DNA of 64,000 bases from Mycolicibacterium sp. ND9-15 (GCF_035918395.1 NZ_CP142362.1:2393501-2457500); one strand, 5' to 3'; shown: positions 17,240-28,278, counted from the first letter of the stretch. Notes: generated by a model not told the origin, from the letters alone. Made by a program: numbers and translations.

Positions 17240-17767
17240 GTGACGAGCCCTATTCAGACAGCGACCGCGACCCTGCACACCAACCGCGGCGACATCAAGA
17301 TCGCACTCTTCGGAAACCACGCGCCCAAGACCGTCGCCAACTTCGTCGGCCTGGCGCAGGGAACCAAGGATTACAGCGGGGAGAACGCATCGGGCGGCAC
17401 GTCCGGGCCTTTCTACGACGGCGTGGTCTTTCACCGCGTCATCGACGGCTTCATGATCCAGGGCGGCGATCCCACGGGTACCGGCCGCGGCGGACCGGGC
17501 TACAAGTTCGAGGACGAATTCCATCCCGAGCTGCAGTTCGACAGGCCCTATCTGCTGGCCATGGCCAACGCCGGGCCGGGTACCAACGGGTCGCAGTTCT
17601 TCGTCACGGTCACCAAGACTCCACACCTGAATCGCAAGCACACCATCTTCGGCGAGGTCGTCGACCCCGAGTCGCAGAAGGTCGTCGATGCGATCGCGAC
17701 GACACAGACGGACCGCAGTGATCGGCCGACCGATCCAGTCGTCGTCGACTCGATCACCATCGCCTGA
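17240..17767 (+). CDS. ppiA: Peptidyl-prolyl cis-trans isomerase A (cyclophilin)
   Basis: Cyclophilins catalyse cis-trans isomerisation of X-Pro bonds during folding. The 175-residue cytosolic protein has the hallmark [25 protein letters not shown] with the catalytic Arg. It also has [16 protein letters not shown] and the end [18 protein letters not shown]. No signal peptide is present. GTG at 17240 fits the orthologue length (182 residues in M. tuberculosis). Confidence 0.94.
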   Translation: MTSPIQTATATLHTNRGDIKIALFGNHAPKTVANFVGLAQGTKDYSGENASGGTSGPFYDGVVFHRVIDGFMIQGGDPTGTGRGGPGYKFEDEFHPELQFDRPYLLAMANAGPGTNGSQFFVTVTKTPHLNRKHTIFGEVVDPESQKVVDAIATTQTDRSDRPTDPVVVDSITIA

Positions 17768-17774
17768 CCGGAGG

Positions 17775-18197
17775 TCAGGAACCGGCGCCGGCGTAGCCGG
17801 CGTCGGTCAGCGCGTCGAGCACCTGTAAGGGGTCCGTGCCCAAGTCCCACCGGGTGAAGACGAGCAACTCGCCGTCGACCGTATCGATTTCAAGTAGCCG
17901 GACTTTGCGGGCGAGTCGACGAAATTCAGTGATCCGGATCACTTTCACGTCGTCGCGTGGCAAAACTCTCGTACTCACCCAGCCGCGGCTGACGAGGGCA
18001 CCATCTTTGATTGCCAGCTTCGGCCGCGCGCGCCACGAGAAGATTGCAAACAACAGCAAACCCACCCCGGCAATGCCGCCCAAAAGCCGGCCCGGGGGGT
18101 CTGTGATCAGCGTCACAGCGAGGGTTGCCAAGATGATTCCCCCTATTCCGCACGCCGCGATACCAGCCGCGGGAGGGCTCCATTGAGTTTGCTGCAC
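17775..18197 (-). CDS. PH-like domain membrane protein (Rv0010c type)
   Basis: This 140-residue protein starts with QQTQWSPP. It has two adjacent membrane helices (about residues 10-50) and a C-terminal PH-like (bPH) region with RVLPRDDVKVIRITEFRRLARKVRLLEIDTVDGELLVFTRWDLGTDP. GTG at 18197 is preferred to the ATG 45 bases upstream because orthologues begin QQT. It converges on ppiA with only 7 bp between stops. Function is unknown. Confidence 0.82.
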   Translation of the reverse strand: MQQTQWSPPAAGIAACGIGGIILATLAVTLITDPPGRLLGGIAGVGLLLFAIFSWRARPKLAIKDGALVSRGWVSTRVLPRDDVKVIRITEFRRLARKVRLLEIDTVDGELLVFTRWDLGTDPLQVLDALTDAGYAGAGS

Positions 18198-18232
18198 GCG
18201 TTCTGCACACCCTTCCACCGCGGTGAATGCGG

Positions 18233-18241
18233 TTATCCACA
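18233..18241 (+). promoter_or_regulatory. Isolated perfect DnaA box
   Basis: TTATCCACA, a perfect consensus DnaA box, lies about 12 kb right of oriC in the divergent stretch upstream of the PH-like gene. Such boxes can titrate DnaA or regulate neighbours; neither role is shown. Confidence 0.5.
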
Positions 18242-18351
18242 AGTGCTATCCCCAATGGGGATGAATCACATCGGTGTGATCCGATTACCGCGAGGTTGCT
18301 GGCAGGGTGACGCGAGATGACGAAGATGAATGCATCTGTGCGGACGGCAGC

Positions 18352-18615
18352 TCAGCGCCACCGCATGGTCAGCAACAGACCCGTGATCATGAAAGCAAAC
18401 GCGATCGCGTAGTTCCACGGACCCAACTCGGCGAGAAACGGAATGGCCGACGACGCCAACTGGAAGACGAGCAGCCAAACCAGGCCGATGAGCATCAGCC
18501 CGACGAACAGCGCCACGAACCAGGTGCTGGACGGCCCGGCCTTCACCTTGACGGGCGTCCGGCTCACCGGGTTGATGGTGAAGTCGTTCTTCTTACGAAC
18601 CTTGGACTTGGGCAT
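18352..18615 (-). CDS. crgA: Cell division protein CrgA
   Basis: CrgA is a small septal protein that bridges FtsZ and the peptidoglycan synthases in mycobacteria. The 87-residue product has the conserved basic start [17 protein letters not shown], membrane helix 1 at about 32-54, and helix 2 at about 66-84 containing [22 protein letters not shown] at 18615 is fixed by the family start; a longer open frame exists upstream but is not coding. Confidence 0.95.
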   Translation of the reverse strand: MPKSKVRKKNDFTINPVSRTPVKVKAGPSSTWFVALFVGLMLIGLVWLLVFQLASSAIPFLAELGPWNYAIAFAFMITGLLLTMRWR

Positions 18616-18694
18616 GGGTACCTTCGGGACAACTGAGTGCGACGATGTGGGTACGAGCCTAACGTAGGTCCGACACCGGAGAGTCAGGGAAGCC

Positions 18695-19480
18695 ATGCAG
18701 TGGTTGCGTCGCCCCGTGCTAAGGCGACGAAGGGTCGGCCCGCGCTCGACCGCGTGGCGGTACGGGGTGCCGGTGGTCTGCCTGCTTGCCGGCCTGCTGC
18801 TTGCGGCGACGCACGGCGTCTCCGGCGGTGATGAGATCCGGCGCAGCGACGCCCCGCGGCTTGTCGACCTCGTCCGCGAGACCCAGCAGTCGGTGGACCG
18901 GCTCAGCGCCGAACGCGATGCGCTCGCGACGGCCGTCGAAACCCACCACGGCGGCAGCCCCGGCGCGGACGCCGCCCTGACCGCGATCACCGGACGCGCG
19001 GCGCGGTTGGCGGCCGAGGCCGGTCTGGACCCGCTGCGCGGCCCGGGCCTGGTCGTGACGCTCAACGACGCCCAGCGCGATGCTCAGGGGCGGTTCCCCC
19101 GCGACGCCTCCCCCGACGACCTCGTGGTGCACCAGCAGGACATCGACGCCGTCCTCAACGCCTTGTGGAGTGCCGGCGCCGAGGGCATCCAGATGCAGGA
19201 TCAGCGGATCATCGGCACGTCGGCGCCGAGGTGCGTCGGCAACACCCTGCTACTCAACGGACGCACGTACAGCCCGCCCTACGTGATCACCGCGATCGGC
19301 GATGCGTCCGCCATGCAGGAGGCGTTGGCGGCCGCTCCCCTGGTGAACCTCTACCGTCAGTACGTGGTGCGGTTCGGCCTGGGGTACTCCGAAGAGCCCC
19401 GCGCCTCGGTCGATTTGGTCGGGCACAAGGAACCGATCCGAATGAAGTTCGCCAAGCCGGCGGGCCCGATCGGGTACTGA
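18695..19480 (+). CDS. DUF881 family membrane-anchored protein
   Basis: This 261-residue protein has one N-terminal membrane helix ([19 protein letters not shown], about 23-41) and a coiled-coil-like stretch. The extracytoplasmic DUF881 domain has [42 protein letters not shown] and [20 protein letters not shown]. It matches the M. tuberculosis Rv0012 position between crgA and trpG/pabA. Function unknown; its location suggests a link to division or the envelope. Confidence 0.88.
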   Translation: MQWLRRPVLRRRRVGPRSTAWRYGVPVVCLLAGLLLAATHGVSGGDEIRRSDAPRLVDLVRETQQSVDRLSAERDALATAVETHHGGSPGADAALTAITGRAARLAAEAGLDPLRGPGLVVTLNDAQRDAQGRFPRDASPDDLVVHQQDIDAVLNALWSAGAEGIQMQDQRIIGTSAPRCVGNTLLLNGRTYSPPYVITAIGDASAMQEALAAAPLVNLYRQYVVRFGLGYSEEPRASVDLVGHKEPIRMKFAKPAGPIGY

Positions 19481-19513
19481 CCGCCCCAAAACCGCAATCG
19501 GTAACCTTGCCTG

Positions 19514-20200
19514 ATGCAGGTCTTGGTCGTCGACAACTACGACAGCTTCGTGTTCAACCTGGTCCAGTACCTGGGTCAGCTCGGGGTGCATGCGCAGGTA
19601 TGGCGCAACGACGACGACCGCCTGGCCACCGACGCCGACGTCGCCAAGGCCGCCGCCGAGTTCGACGGTGTGCTGCTGTCCCCCGGGCCGGGTACCCCCG
19701 AGCGGGCAGGTGCGTCGATCCCCCTCGTCAAGGCGTGTGCGGCGGCGGCGATCCCGCTGTTGGGAGTGTGCCTTGGCCACCAGGCGATCGGCGTGGCGTT
19801 CGGCGGCACCGTGGACCGCGCGCCCGAACTGCTGCACGGTAAGACCAGTGTCGTCCACCACACCAATTCCGGTGTGCTGCAGGGACTTCCGAATCCCTTC
19901 ACCGCAACCAGGTATCACTCGCTGACCATCCTGCCCGAGACGGTGCCTGCCGAGCTGGAGGTGATCGCACGCACCGAGGGCGGCGTCATCATGGCGGTGC
20001 GACACATCGAGTTGCCGATCCACGGCGTGCAGTTCCATCCGGAATCGATCCTCACCGAAGGCGGGCACCGCATGCTCGCCAACTGGCTCGGCTACTGCGG
20101 CGCGGCACCCGCGGAGTCCCTGGTCCGGCAACTGGAAGACGAGGTGGCCAGTGCCATCCAGGTCGGCCACGGGGACGCTACGACGCGAAACTCAGCGTGA
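19514..20200 (+). CDS. trpG: Anthranilate/aminodeoxychorismate synthase glutaminase component
   Basis: This class-I glutamine amidotransferase supplies ammonia for anthranilate or p-aminobenzoate synthesis. The 228-residue protein has the oxyanion segment LSPGPGTPE, nucleophile Cys86 in LLGVCLGHQAIG, and the His175/Glu177 pair in HGVQFHPESI. Here, as in M. tuberculosis (Rv0013), it is not beside trpE or pabB, so it may serve both pathways. It overlaps pknB tail-to-tail by 23 bp. Confidence 0.9.
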   Translation: MQVLVVDNYDSFVFNLVQYLGQLGVHAQVWRNDDDRLATDADVAKAAAEFDGVLLSPGPGTPERAGASIPLVKACAAAAIPLLGVCLGHQAIGVAFGGTVDRAPELLHGKTSVVHHTNSGVLQGLPNPFTATRYHSLTILPETVPAELEVIARTEGGVIMAVRHIELPIHGVQFHPESILTEGGHRMLANWLGYCGAAPAESLVRQLEDEVASAIQVGHGDATTRNSA

Positions 20201-22055
20201 TCGTGGAGCCGTAGTTCACCGCGCTGCCCGGCGACGGGCTCTGGGTCACTACCGCATTGGTGCGCTGCCCGCTGTCTCGTACGTCGGCGCCCTTGTCGAG
20301 GGAGCCTGTCCATCCCAGCGCCCGCAGCCGCGGTTCCGCGTCCGTCCAGAACATGCCGCGCAAATCGGGCATCAGGAACTGGTTACAGGCCGACAGCTGT
20401 AGCTGGATCGGGCTGTCGAGCAGGGATTCCTGTCCGGCGGTCGGCAACGTTCCGATGACCTGTCCGCAGGGCTCGGGGCTGTCGGCCTGGACCGACACCA
20501 CGTTGGTGAACCCGGCGGCGGTCAGGATCTGTCGGGCCGGCGCCTCGGTCTGATTCTTGACGTCGGGTATCGAACGGCTGGCCGGCCCCGAGCCCAGCAC
20601 GATGGTGATCTCGTTGGTGATCGCCGAAGTCTGGTTCGCCGGCGGATTGGTGCCGAGCACCTTGTCCTTCAGTTCCGGTGTCGACGGGGACGACGACGGC
20701 TTGAACTTCTCGAAGCCGGCTTCGGCCAGCTTCTTCGTCGCCTCCGGGTAGGTCAGGTTCTTGACGTCCGGAATCTCGCGCTGCTCCGGCCCAGTAGAGA
20801 CGTTGAGCGTGATCTCCTCGCCCGCCTCGACCGCCGTATCGGCGGCGGGATCGGTGCTGATGACGTGGTCGGGCGGCACGATCGAGTCCGGCCGCTGCTG
20901 GGTGCGTGTCTTGAACCCACGGTTCTGCAACTCGGCGACCGCGTCCGCGGACGGCTGCCCGCTGACGTTGGGCACCTCCACGTTGCGGGGGCTCCCGCCG
21001 AACATGTTGATCGCGATTGTGACCACGACGGTGAGGATGGCCAGGACTGCCACCGCGGCCAGCCACCGACCAACCGAGCCGCGGCGCTCCTGGTCGGCGT
21101 ACTCGGCGGGCTGCGGCGCGGGCATGGGCTCGATCGGTTCGGTGCGCTCATGGCTCGGCGGCGCCGACAGTAGCGAGTTGCGTTCGGCGTCCGTGAACAC
21201 CTTCGGGGCATCCGGCTGCTCACCGCTGTGCACGCGCACCAGATCGGCGCGCATCTCCGCGGCGCTCTGGTAGCGGTTATCGGGATTCTTCGCCAAAGAT
21301 TTGAGCACCACCGCGTCCAGCTCGGGGCTGATGGCCCGGTTGCGCCGCGACGGCGGTGTCGCGTCTTCGCGGACATGCTGATAGGCCACGGCCACAGGGG
21401 AGTCACCGATGAAAGGTGGCTCGCCCGTGAGGATCTCGTACAGTACGCAGCCCAGCGAGTAGACGTCGGAACGAGCGTCGACCTTTTCGCCGCGGGCCTG
21501 CTCGGGCGACAGGTACTGCGCGGTGCCGATCACCGCGGCGGTCTGCGTGACGCTGTTGGCGTCGGCCAGCGCGCGGGCGATACCGAAGTCCATCACCTTC
21601 ACCGCGCCGGTCTTGCTGATCATGATGTTGGCCGGTTTGACATCGCGGTGGATGATGCCGTGCTGGTGGCTGAAGTTCAGCGCCTGGCACGCGTCGGCGA
21701 TCACCTCGATGGCCCGGCGCGGTTCCATCGGGCCGTCGCTGTGGACGATGTCGCGCAACGTCACGCCGTCGACGTACTCCATGACGATGTAGGGCAGCGG
21801 ACCGGTCGGTGTCTCGGCCTCGCCGGTGTCGTAGACCGCGACGATCGCGGGGTGGTTGAGCGCCGCGGCGTTCTGGGCCTCGCGACGGAACCGGAGATAG
21901 AAGCTCGGATCGCGGGCGAGGTCGGCACGCAGCACCTTGATCGCGACGTCGCGGTGCAGGCGCGTGTCGCGTGCGAGATGGACTTCGGACATGCCGCCGA
22001 AGCCGAGGATCTCGCCGAGCTCATAGCGATCGGACAGGTGTTGCGGGGTCGTCAT
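20178..22055 (-). CDS. pknB: Serine/threonine protein kinase PknB with PASTA repeats
   Basis: PknB is the essential receptor-like kinase that couples muropeptide sensing to cell wall synthesis and division. The 625-residue protein has a kinase domain with Lys40, HRDVKPAN (Asp138), DFG (156-158), and activation-loop threonines in [12 protein letters not shown] Pro/Glu-rich juxtamembrane linker and one membrane helix ([22 protein letters not shown]) follow. Four extracellular PASTA domains start at [24 protein letters not shown] and [11 protein letters not shown] at 22055 overlaps the pknA stop (ATGA). Confidence 0.97.
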   Translation of the reverse strand: MTTPQHLSDRYELGEILGFGGMSEVHLARDTRLHRDVAIKVLRADLARDPSFYLRFRREAQNAAALNHPAIVAVYDTGEAETPTGPLPYIVMEYVDGVTLRDIVHSDGPMEPRRAIEVIADACQALNFSHQHGIIHRDVKPANIMISKTGAVKVMDFGIARALADANSVTQTAAVIGTAQYLSPEQARGEKVDARSDVYSLGCVLYEILTGEPPFIGDSPVAVAYQHVREDATPPSRRNRAISPELDAVVLKSLAKNPDNRYQSAAEMRADLVRVHSGEQPDAPKVFTDAERNSLLSAPPSHERTEPIEPMPAPQPAEYADQERRGSVGRWLAAVAVLAILTVVVTIAINMFGGSPRNVEVPNVSGQPSADAVAELQNRGFKTRTQQRPDSIVPPDHVISTDPAADTAVEAGEEITLNVSTGPEQREIPDVKNLTYPEATKKLAEAGFEKFKPSSSPSTPELKDKVLGTNPPANQTSAITNEITIVLGSGPASRSIPDVKNQTEAPARQILTAAGFTNVVSVQADSPEPCGQVIGTLPTAGQESLLDSPIQLQLSACNQFLMPDLRGMFWTDAEPRLRALGWTGSLDKGADVRDSGQRTNAVVTQSPSPGSAVNYGSTITLSFAS

Positions 22056-23395
22056 TGCGATGTCTGTTCTGAAGCCGAGAGTCGCTGGTACGGCTCTTGT
22101 GCCGGGGACGACGGCGGCGCCAGCGCCAGTGCCGGTGCCGCAATCGCCTGCGGTGTGGTCACCCCCGATTGTTCCCCACCACCGTCGGCACCCCCACGGA
22201 TGGGCTGATCGGGGAGCGCGGCGGGAGACGCGTAGGGAGTGGTTTCGGTGATGGTGTTGGTGATCGTCGGTGGCGGTAGCTGCCGGTCTTGGCGGTCCTG
22301 TGCGTTGAGCACGATCAGGACCGCGATGATGATCGCCAGTGCCCCCAACACACCCGCGGCCCACAGCAGTGCGCGCTGACCCGATGAGAACGTGCGCCGC
22401 GTCGGTGGCGGTCGGTGGCTGCCGCTCGTCGACCGGGGGCGCGCGGTGGTGGTCGCCGTGCGGCCCGTCATATCGGCGGCGGCGCGGGCCTGGGTGGCCG
22501 ACGGCACGGCGGTCGGTGCGGCCCGGCCGATCGAGGGTGCGGCGTTCGGCCGTGGTGGGCGCCGGCCCGAACGCACCGCGGCGACCGCATCGGCGAACGC
22601 CCCGCCGGAGCGATACCGCATACCCGGGTTCTTCACCAGAGTGATCTCGATCAGCTCGCGCACGTTGGGCGGCAGATCGGCGGGCAGCGGGGGCGGCGTC
22701 TCCTTGATGTGTTTCATTGCCACCGTCAGCGCACCGTCGCCGGTGAACGGACGCTTGCCCGAAACCGATTCGTAGCCAACGACTCCCAACGCGTACACGT
22801 CGCTCGCCGCGGTCGCGTCGTGGCCCAGCGCCTGCTCGGGTGCGATGTACTGCGCGGTGCCCATCACCATTCCGGTCTGTGTGACCGGCGCGGCGTCGAC
22901 GGCCTTGGCGATGCCGAAGTCGGTGAGCTTCACCTGACCCGTCGGGGTGATCAGGATGTTGCCCGGCTTGACGTCGCGGTGCACCAGGCCCGCGCTGTGG
23001 GCGACCTGAAGAGCGCGGCCCGTCTGCTCGAGCATGTCGAGCGCATGGCGCAGCGACAGCCGACCGGTCCGTTTGAGCACAGAGTTCAGCGGTTCGCCGT
23101 TGACCAGTTCCATCACCAGGTAGGCGGTGCGGCCCTCGCCGTCCATGTCCGTCTCGCCGTAGTCGTACACGCTGGCTATGCCGGGGTGGTTGAGCATCGC
23201 CACGGTGCGCGCCTCAGCGCGGAACCGCTCGACGAACTCGGGGTCGGTGGAGTACTCGGCCTTGAGCACCTTGACTGCCACCCGCCGACCCAGCCGGGAG
23301 TCCACGGCCTCCCAGACTTGACCCATGCCACCGGTGGCGATCAACCGCTGCAGCCGGTAGCGACCGGACAGCGTCACTCCCACCCGGGCCGTCAC
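22052..23395 (-). CDS. pknA: Serine/threonine protein kinase PknA
   Basis: PknA is a membrane kinase that phosphorylates division and wall-synthesis proteins, often together with PknB. The 447-residue protein has a kinase domain with Lys42, HRDVKPGN (Asp141), DFG and APEQA. A disordered Thr/Ala/Arg linker and one membrane helix ([22 protein letters not shown]) follow, then a Pro-rich extracellular tail without PASTA repeats. It overlaps pbpA upstream and pknB downstream by four bases each. Confidence 0.97.
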   Translation of the reverse strand: MTARVGVTLSGRYRLQRLIATGGMGQVWEAVDSRLGRRVAVKVLKAEYSTDPEFVERFRAEARTVAMLNHPGIASVYDYGETDMDGEGRTAYLVMELVNGEPLNSVLKRTGRLSLRHALDMLEQTGRALQVAHSAGLVHRDVKPGNILITPTGQVKLTDFGIAKAVDAAPVTQTGMVMGTAQYIAPEQALGHDATAASDVYALGVVGYESVSGKRPFTGDGALTVAMKHIKETPPPLPADLPPNVRELIEITLVKNPGMRYRSGGAFADAVAAVRSGRRPPRPNAAPSIGRAAPTAVPSATQARAAADMTGRTATTTARPRSTSGSHRPPPTRRTFSSGQRALLWAAGVLGALAIIIAVLIVLNAQDRQDRQLPPPTITNTITETTPYASPAALPDQPIRGGADGGGEQSGVTTPQAIAAPALALAPPSSPAQEPYQRLSASEQTSQ

Positions 23396-24867
23396 GAGCC
23401 CTCCCGCAGGGCTGCCGCGATCGTCGCCCGGCCGATCGGCGCGGCCAACTCGCCGCCGGTGGCCGACAGCCGATTACCGCCGTTCTCGACCAGCACCGCC
23501 ACCGCGACTTTGGGGGCCTGAGCCGGAGCGAAGGCGATGTACCAGGCATGCGGAGGGGTGTTGCGCGGATCGGTGCCGTGCTCCGCTGTGCCGGTCTTCG
23601 ATGCGATCTGCACGCCGGCGATGGCTCCCTTCTGCTGAGTCACCTGCTCGGCGGCGACCATCAAGTCCGTAAGTGTATCCGCGACCTGCTGCGACACCGC
23701 CCGGCGCTCTTCCTGCGGAGCCGTCGTCGCGATGTTCGCGAGGTCGGGTCCCTTCAGGCTATCGACCAGGTATGGGCGCATCGCCACTCCGTTGTTGGCG
23801 ATGGCCGCGGCGATCTGTGCGTTCTGCAGGGGGGTGAGTGCGACGTCCTTCTGACCGATGCTCGACATCCCCAGCGCAGCGGCGTCGGCGATGGGGCCGA
23901 CGCGGGACTCGACGACCTGGAGCGGGATCGTCGGCGCAGTTGCGTCGAGGCCGAATGCGCGGGCCGTCGAGCGCAGTGCATCGGCACCGGTGTCGAGGCC
24001 CAACTCGACGAACGCGGTGTTGCACGACCGCGCGAAGGCCTCCCGCAACGACGTGGTGGGCGCACCGCCGCAGGCTGTGCCACCGTAGTTCTCCAGCGTT
24101 GCGGTGCTGTCGGGCAGCGGGATTCGCGGTTGGGAGGTGAGCTGGGTGTTCACCGTCGCACCCCGTTGCAGTGCCGCCGCGGTGGCGACCACCTTGAAGG
24201 TCGACCCCGGCGGGTACGTCTCGGAGATCGCCCGGTTCAGCAGCGGCGACTCGGGGTCGTCGCGCAGTCGCTGCCAGGCGGCGGTCTGCGCGGCCATGTC
24301 GTGGGTGGCCAGCAGGTTCGGGTCATAGGACGGCGACGAGACCATCGCCAGGATCTTCCCCGTCGACGGTTCGATGGCCACCACCGAGCCCTTGCAGGGG
24401 CCGTCGCAGCCGTCTTCCATCGCGTCCCAGGCCGCCTGCTGAACCTGCGGCTTGATCGTGGTGTCGACGTTTCCGCCCCGCGGGTCGCGCCCGGTGAAGA
24501 AGTCGGCGAGGCGGCGGCCGAACAACCGCTCGTCGGAGCCGTTGAGAATGCCGTCCTCCGCGCGTTCCAGGCCGCTGCTCGAGTACTGCAGCGAGTAGAA
24601 GCCCGTGACCGGGGCGTACGCCAGCGGATTCGGATACACCCGCAGGAAGCGGAACCGGCCGTTGGTCGACACCGAGTAGGCCAGCAACTGGCCGCCCGCG
24701 GAGATCTGGCCTCGTTGCCGGGAATACTCGTCGAGCAGCACGCGCTGGTTGCGGGGGTCCGAACGCAGCCCGTCGGCGGTGAACACCTGCGTCAGGGTGG
24801 CGTTGCCCAGCAGGAGCACGATCAGTGCCATGACCGTGACGGCGATGCGGCGCAGTGACGTGTTCAT
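23392..24867 (-). CDS. pbpA: Penicillin-binding protein A (class B transpeptidase)
   Basis: PbpA cross-links peptidoglycan at the septum and is the partner of the SEDS protein RodA encoded just upstream. The 491-residue protein has an N-terminal membrane helix (residues 8-25) and a dimerisation region. The transpeptidase motifs are S222-T-F-K, S281-C-N and K423-T-G. Length equals that of the M. tuberculosis protein. Start overlaps the rodA stop (ATGA). Confidence 0.96.
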   Translation of the reverse strand: MNTSLRRIAVTVMALIVLLLGNATLTQVFTADGLRSDPRNQRVLLDEYSRQRGQISAGGQLLAYSVSTNGRFRFLRVYPNPLAYAPVTGFYSLQYSSSGLERAEDGILNGSDERLFGRRLADFFTGRDPRGGNVDTTIKPQVQQAAWDAMEDGCDGPCKGSVVAIEPSTGKILAMVSSPSYDPNLLATHDMAAQTAAWQRLRDDPESPLLNRAISETYPPGSTFKVVATAAALQRGATVNTQLTSQPRIPLPDSTATLENYGGTACGGAPTTSLREAFARSCNTAFVELGLDTGADALRSTARAFGLDATAPTIPLQVVESRVGPIADAAALGMSSIGQKDVALTPLQNAQIAAAIANNGVAMRPYLVDSLKGPDLANIATTAPQEERRAVSQQVADTLTDLMVAAEQVTQQKGAIAGVQIASKTGTAEHGTDPRNTPPHAWYIAFAPAQAPKVAVAVLVENGGNRLSATGGELAAPIGRATIAAALREGS

Positions 24868-26276
24868 ACTTTCTCGATCACCTCGGTGCTGGCCGCGGCG
24901 ATCGGCGTCGGGGTCTGGGGGCCGGTGACGATGGGGCGCCGCGCGGCGTGCGAGATGCGCACCAGGACCGCCAGCAGCACGTAGTTCGCCAGCAGCGAGG
25001 ACCCGCCGTAGGACATCCACGGTGTGGTCAATCCGGTCAGCGGAATCAGCTTGGTGACGCCGCCGACGACGATGAACAACTGCAGCGCCAACGTCGAGGC
25101 CAGGCCCGCGGCCAGGAGTTTGCCGAAGCTGTCACGCACGGCGATTGCGGTGCGCAGGCCGCGGATGATCACGATCGTGTACAGCATCAGCACCGCCGCC
25201 AGGCCGACGAGCCCGAGCTCCTCGCCGACGGCGGCGATGATGAAGTCGGTTGACGCGGCGGGCACGGTGCCGGGCTGGCCGTTGCCGAGGCCGGTGCCGA
25301 AGATCCCTCCGGTCGCGAAGCTGAACAGCGACTGCACCATCTGATAGCCCGCCCCATCGGGGTCGGCGAACGGATCCAGCCAGGTCTGCACACGGACGCG
25401 GACGTGGTCGAAAAGGTGATATGCGACAACGCTTCCCGCAGCGAACAGGGCTAGACCGATGACAACCCAACTGATCCGGTCGGTGGCCGCGTAGACCAGC
25501 ACGAGGAAAGACGCGTACAGCAACAGTGATGTGCCGAGGTCCTTTTCGAAGATCATCACCCCGACCGAGGCGATCCACGCGGCCAGCAGCGGGGCGAGGT
25601 CGCGGGGGCGGGGGAGATCCATGCCGAGGATGTGCTTGCCCGCGCTGGTGAAGACGTCGCGCTTGGAGACAAGCACCGCGGCGAAGAAGATCAGCAGCAG
25701 GATCTTGGAGAACTCCGCGGGCTGAATCGAGAAGCCCGGCAACCGGATCCAGATCTTGGCACCGTTCTGCTCGGACATCGAGCGTGGCAGCATGGCCGGG
25801 ATGGCCAGCAGGATCAGGCCGGTGAGCCCGCAGACGTAGCCGTAGCGGGCCAGCAGTCGGTGGTCGCGCAGGAAGATCACGATGAGCGAGAACCCGATGA
25901 CTCCGAGGAGGGTCCACAGCATCTGCTGGTTGGCAGTGCCGCCGAGCCCGTCCTGGGTCAGCTCGCCGGAAGCGAGGTCGAGGCGGTGAATCATCACCAG
26001 CCCCAACCCATTCAGTAGCGCGACGACCGGAAGCAGCAATGGGTCGGCGTACGGAGCGAAGCGGCGCACAGCGAGGTGCGCACCGCTGAACAGCGCCAGG
26101 TATGCGACGGTGTAGCGCGCGAGATCCCAGTGCAGGCCGTGCTCCTGGTTGGCCTCGACGAGCAGCAGCGCGAGAGTGGTGATGACGGCGGCGAAGCCGA
26201 GCAGGAGTAGTTCGGCGTTTCGCCGGTTGGGAAGTGGCGGCGTCACGGCGACCGCGGACTGCGGTTGGGTGGTCAT
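24864..26276 (-). CDS. rodA: SEDS-family peptidoglycan glycosyltransferase RodA (FtsW/RodA type)
   Basis: SEDS proteins polymerise lipid II into glycan strands together with a class B PBP. The 470-residue protein is almost entirely hydrophobic with about 12 membrane segments. It has family motifs RLPGFSIQPAEFSKILLLIFFA, FEKDLGTSLLLY, SLFSFATGGIFGTGLGNG and TTPWMSYGGSSLLANY. ATG at 26276 is chosen over an upstream ATG because it overlaps the pstP stop (ATGA), as elsewhere in this operon. Confidence 0.95.
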   Translation of the reverse strand: MTTQPQSAVAVTPPLPNRRNAELLLLGFAAVITTLALLLVEANQEHGLHWDLARYTVAYLALFSGAHLAVRRFAPYADPLLLPVVALLNGLGLVMIHRLDLASGELTQDGLGGTANQQMLWTLLGVIGFSLIVIFLRDHRLLARYGYVCGLTGLILLAIPAMLPRSMSEQNGAKIWIRLPGFSIQPAEFSKILLLIFFAAVLVSKRDVFTSAGKHILGMDLPRPRDLAPLLAAWIASVGVMIFEKDLGTSLLLYASFLVLVYAATDRISWVVIGLALFAAGSVVAYHLFDHVRVRVQTWLDPFADPDGAGYQMVQSLFSFATGGIFGTGLGNGQPGTVPAASTDFIIAAVGEELGLVGLAAVLMLYTIVIIRGLRTAIAVRDSFGKLLAAGLASTLALQLFIVVGGVTKLIPLTGLTTPWMSYGGSSLLANYVLLAVLVRISHAARRPIVTGPQTPTPIAAASTEVIEKV

Positions 26277-27814
26277 GACACTTCCCGGCAATTGATTCCG
26301 GGCTCGGGCGGCGGCGGAGGCAGCGCGGTGATGGTCGGCGGGGGCGGCGGCGGTTTGGGTGTCGGCGACTCGGGTAGCGGTCTCGGCGTCGGGGAGGCCG
26401 GTGGCTGCGTCACCGTCCGTGGCGTTTCCGGTGCCGGAGTTGCGGTTTCAGCGCGCGTTGGCGAATTGTTCGGTACGCCGGGGGAGTTCGAGGGCACCGG
26501 GCTGTGTGGCGCGGCACTGGTGCGCGGCGCCGGCGGCGGCGGTGGCGGCGCGCAGATCGGGAGCAGGGAATCCCGTGCCAGCTGGTTGATCTGGTTGATC
26601 GCCTGATCCTCGGAGCCCGTCGGCAGACCGGCGAGGACCTGGCGTTGTTCGGACGGCTTGAGATCGCGCACGCGGAAGATCTGGCAGTCGCGTGGTTGCT
26701 GGCCCGGACTGATGAGGTTGAGGCCGTTGCGTTCGGTCAGGCAGCCCTGTCGGTACGGCTCCTGCAGCGGGTACCCGAGGATCGATCCCGGCACACCCCG
26801 CATGATCGACACGGTGTCGTCGTGGGCGGCTACGTAGTAGTTGCTGCGGATGATCTCGCGTCCGATGGCCAATGCGGCCAACACGACCAGAACCACAAGG
26901 ACGGCGGCGATGAACATTCGCCGCCGCGACTTCGGCGGTCGCGGCGGTTCCTCGGGTTCCGGTAGAACGCGTCTGGCTTCGTTGCGTCGCGGGTTGAACG
27001 CCGACGCGCGACCGGCGGCGGTGTTGGGCGGCGGTTGGTCGTCGTCGCCCGAGACCGCACCTGCCAGGATCGGTTGGGTCTGTCCGTAGTCGTAGTCGCT
27101 GTTGTCGATGACGTCGGCCACCACGACGGTGACGTTGTCGGGTCCGCCGCCGCGAAGGGCCAATTCGATGAGGCGGTCGGCGCTTTCGGCGACATCGGAG
27201 ATCTGCAGCGCCTCGAGGATGGTTTCGTGACTGACCGGGTCGGAGAGCCCGTCGGAGCACAGCAGGTAGCGGTCGCCCACGCGGGCTTCCCGCATGATCA
27301 GCGTGGGCTCCACCTCGTGGCCGGTCAACGCGCGCATGATCAACGACCGCTGGGGATGGCTGTGCGCCTCCTCCGCCGTGATGCGGCCCTCGTCGACGAG
27401 CGTCTGGACGAACGTGTCGTCCTTGGTGATCTGGGTCAGCTCGCCGTCGCGCAACAGGTAACCGCGCGAGTCGCCGATGTGCACCAGGCCGAGTCGATTG
27501 CCCGCGAACAGGATTGCGGTCAAGGTCGTCCCCATGCCCTCGAGCTCGGGGTCGGCCTCGACGTGCGCGGCGATCGCCGAGTTGCCCTCGCGCACCGCGG
27601 CGTCGAGCTTGCTGAGCACATCGCCGCCAGGCTCGTCGTCGTCGAGGTGGGCCAGCGCGGCGATCACCAGTTGGGAGGCCACTTCACCCGCGGCGTGGCC
27701 GCCCATGCCGTCGGCGAGCGCGAGCAGTCGCGCACCGGCGTAAACGGAGTCCTCGTTGTTCGCCCGGACCAGGCCGCGGTCGCTGCGTGCGGCGTATCGA
27801 AGCACCAGTGTCAC
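26273..27814 (-). CDS. pstP: Serine/threonine phosphatase PstP (PP2C)
   Basis: PstP removes phosphates from PknA/PknB and their substrates. The 513-residue protein has the metal-dependent PP2C domain (LADGMGGHAAGE, GMGTTLTA, HIGDSRGYLLR, GGPDNVTVVV). A membrane helix (FIAAVLVVLVVLAALAIG) and a long extracellular tail ending in Pro-rich repeats follow. GTG at 27814 overlaps the fhaB stop (GTGA) and gives the expected start TLVLRYAARSD; the longer open frame upstream is only the fhaB shadow. Confidence 0.96.
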   Translation of the reverse strand: MTLVLRYAARSDRGLVRANNEDSVYAGARLLALADGMGGHAAGEVASQLVIAALAHLDDDEPGGDVLSKLDAAVREGNSAIAAHVEADPELEGMGTTLTAILFAGNRLGLVHIGDSRGYLLRDGELTQITKDDTFVQTLVDEGRITAEEAHSHPQRSLIMRALTGHEVEPTLIMREARVGDRYLLCSDGLSDPVSHETILEALQISDVAESADRLIELALRGGGPDNVTVVVADVIDNSDYDYGQTQPILAGAVSGDDDQPPPNTAAGRASAFNPRRNEARRVLPEPEEPPRPPKSRRRMFIAAVLVVLVVLAALAIGREIIRSNYYVAAHDDTVSIMRGVPGSILGYPLQEPYRQGCLTERNGLNLISPGQQPRDCQIFRVRDLKPSEQRQVLAGLPTGSEDQAINQINQLARDSLLPICAPPPPPPAPRTSAAPHSPVPSNSPGVPNNSPTRAETATPAPETPRTVTQPPASPTPRPLPESPTPKPPPPPPTITALPPPPPEPGINCREVS

Positions 27815-28278
27815 GGGCGCAACTCGATTACCGTTTTGCCGATCCGAACCGGCGTGCCCATCGGAACGCGTACCGCGGTCGTCACCTTCGCCCTGTCGAG
27901 GTATGTGCCGTTGGTCGATCCTAGGTCTTCGACATACCATTCCGGACCTCGAGGCGACAGCCTGGCGTGCCGCGTCGAGGCATAGTCGTCGGTGAGCACC
28001 AGCGTCGAGTCGTCGGCCCGTCCGATCAGCACCGGCTGGCTGCCCAGCGTGATACGGGTCCCCGCCAGCGCGCCCTCGATGACCACCAGATGCCGGGCCA
28101 CGTTACGACGGCCCCGGTTGGGCAGCAGCGAGGCCCGCAGCGGTAGCCCACGGCGCACCATGACCGAACCGGTGGGGGCGTAGAGATCCGTCCGCAGAAT
28201 CCTCAGCACGGACCAGATGAACAGCCAGAGCAGCAACAGGAATCCGACACGCGTCAGTTGCAGCACCAACCCCTGCAT
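27811..28278 (-). CDS. fhaB: FHA-domain protein FhaB (FipA)
   Basis: FhaB binds phosphothreonine and links kinase signalling to division (FtsZ/FtsQ complex in mycobacteria). The 155-residue protein has an N-terminal membrane helix (about residues 8-27) and a C-terminal FHA domain with GRADDSTLVL, STRHARLS and GSTNGTYLD. It is the second gene of the fhaA-fhaB-pstP-rodA-pbpA-pknA-pknB operon. Confidence 0.95.
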   Translation of the reverse strand: MQGLVLQLTRVGFLLLLWLFIWSVLRILRTDLYAPTGSVMVRRGLPLRASLLPNRGRRNVARHLVVIEGALAGTRITLGSQPVLIGRADDSTLVLTDDYASTRHARLSPRGPEWYVEDLGSTNGTYLDRAKVTTAVRVPMGTPVRIGKTVIELRP

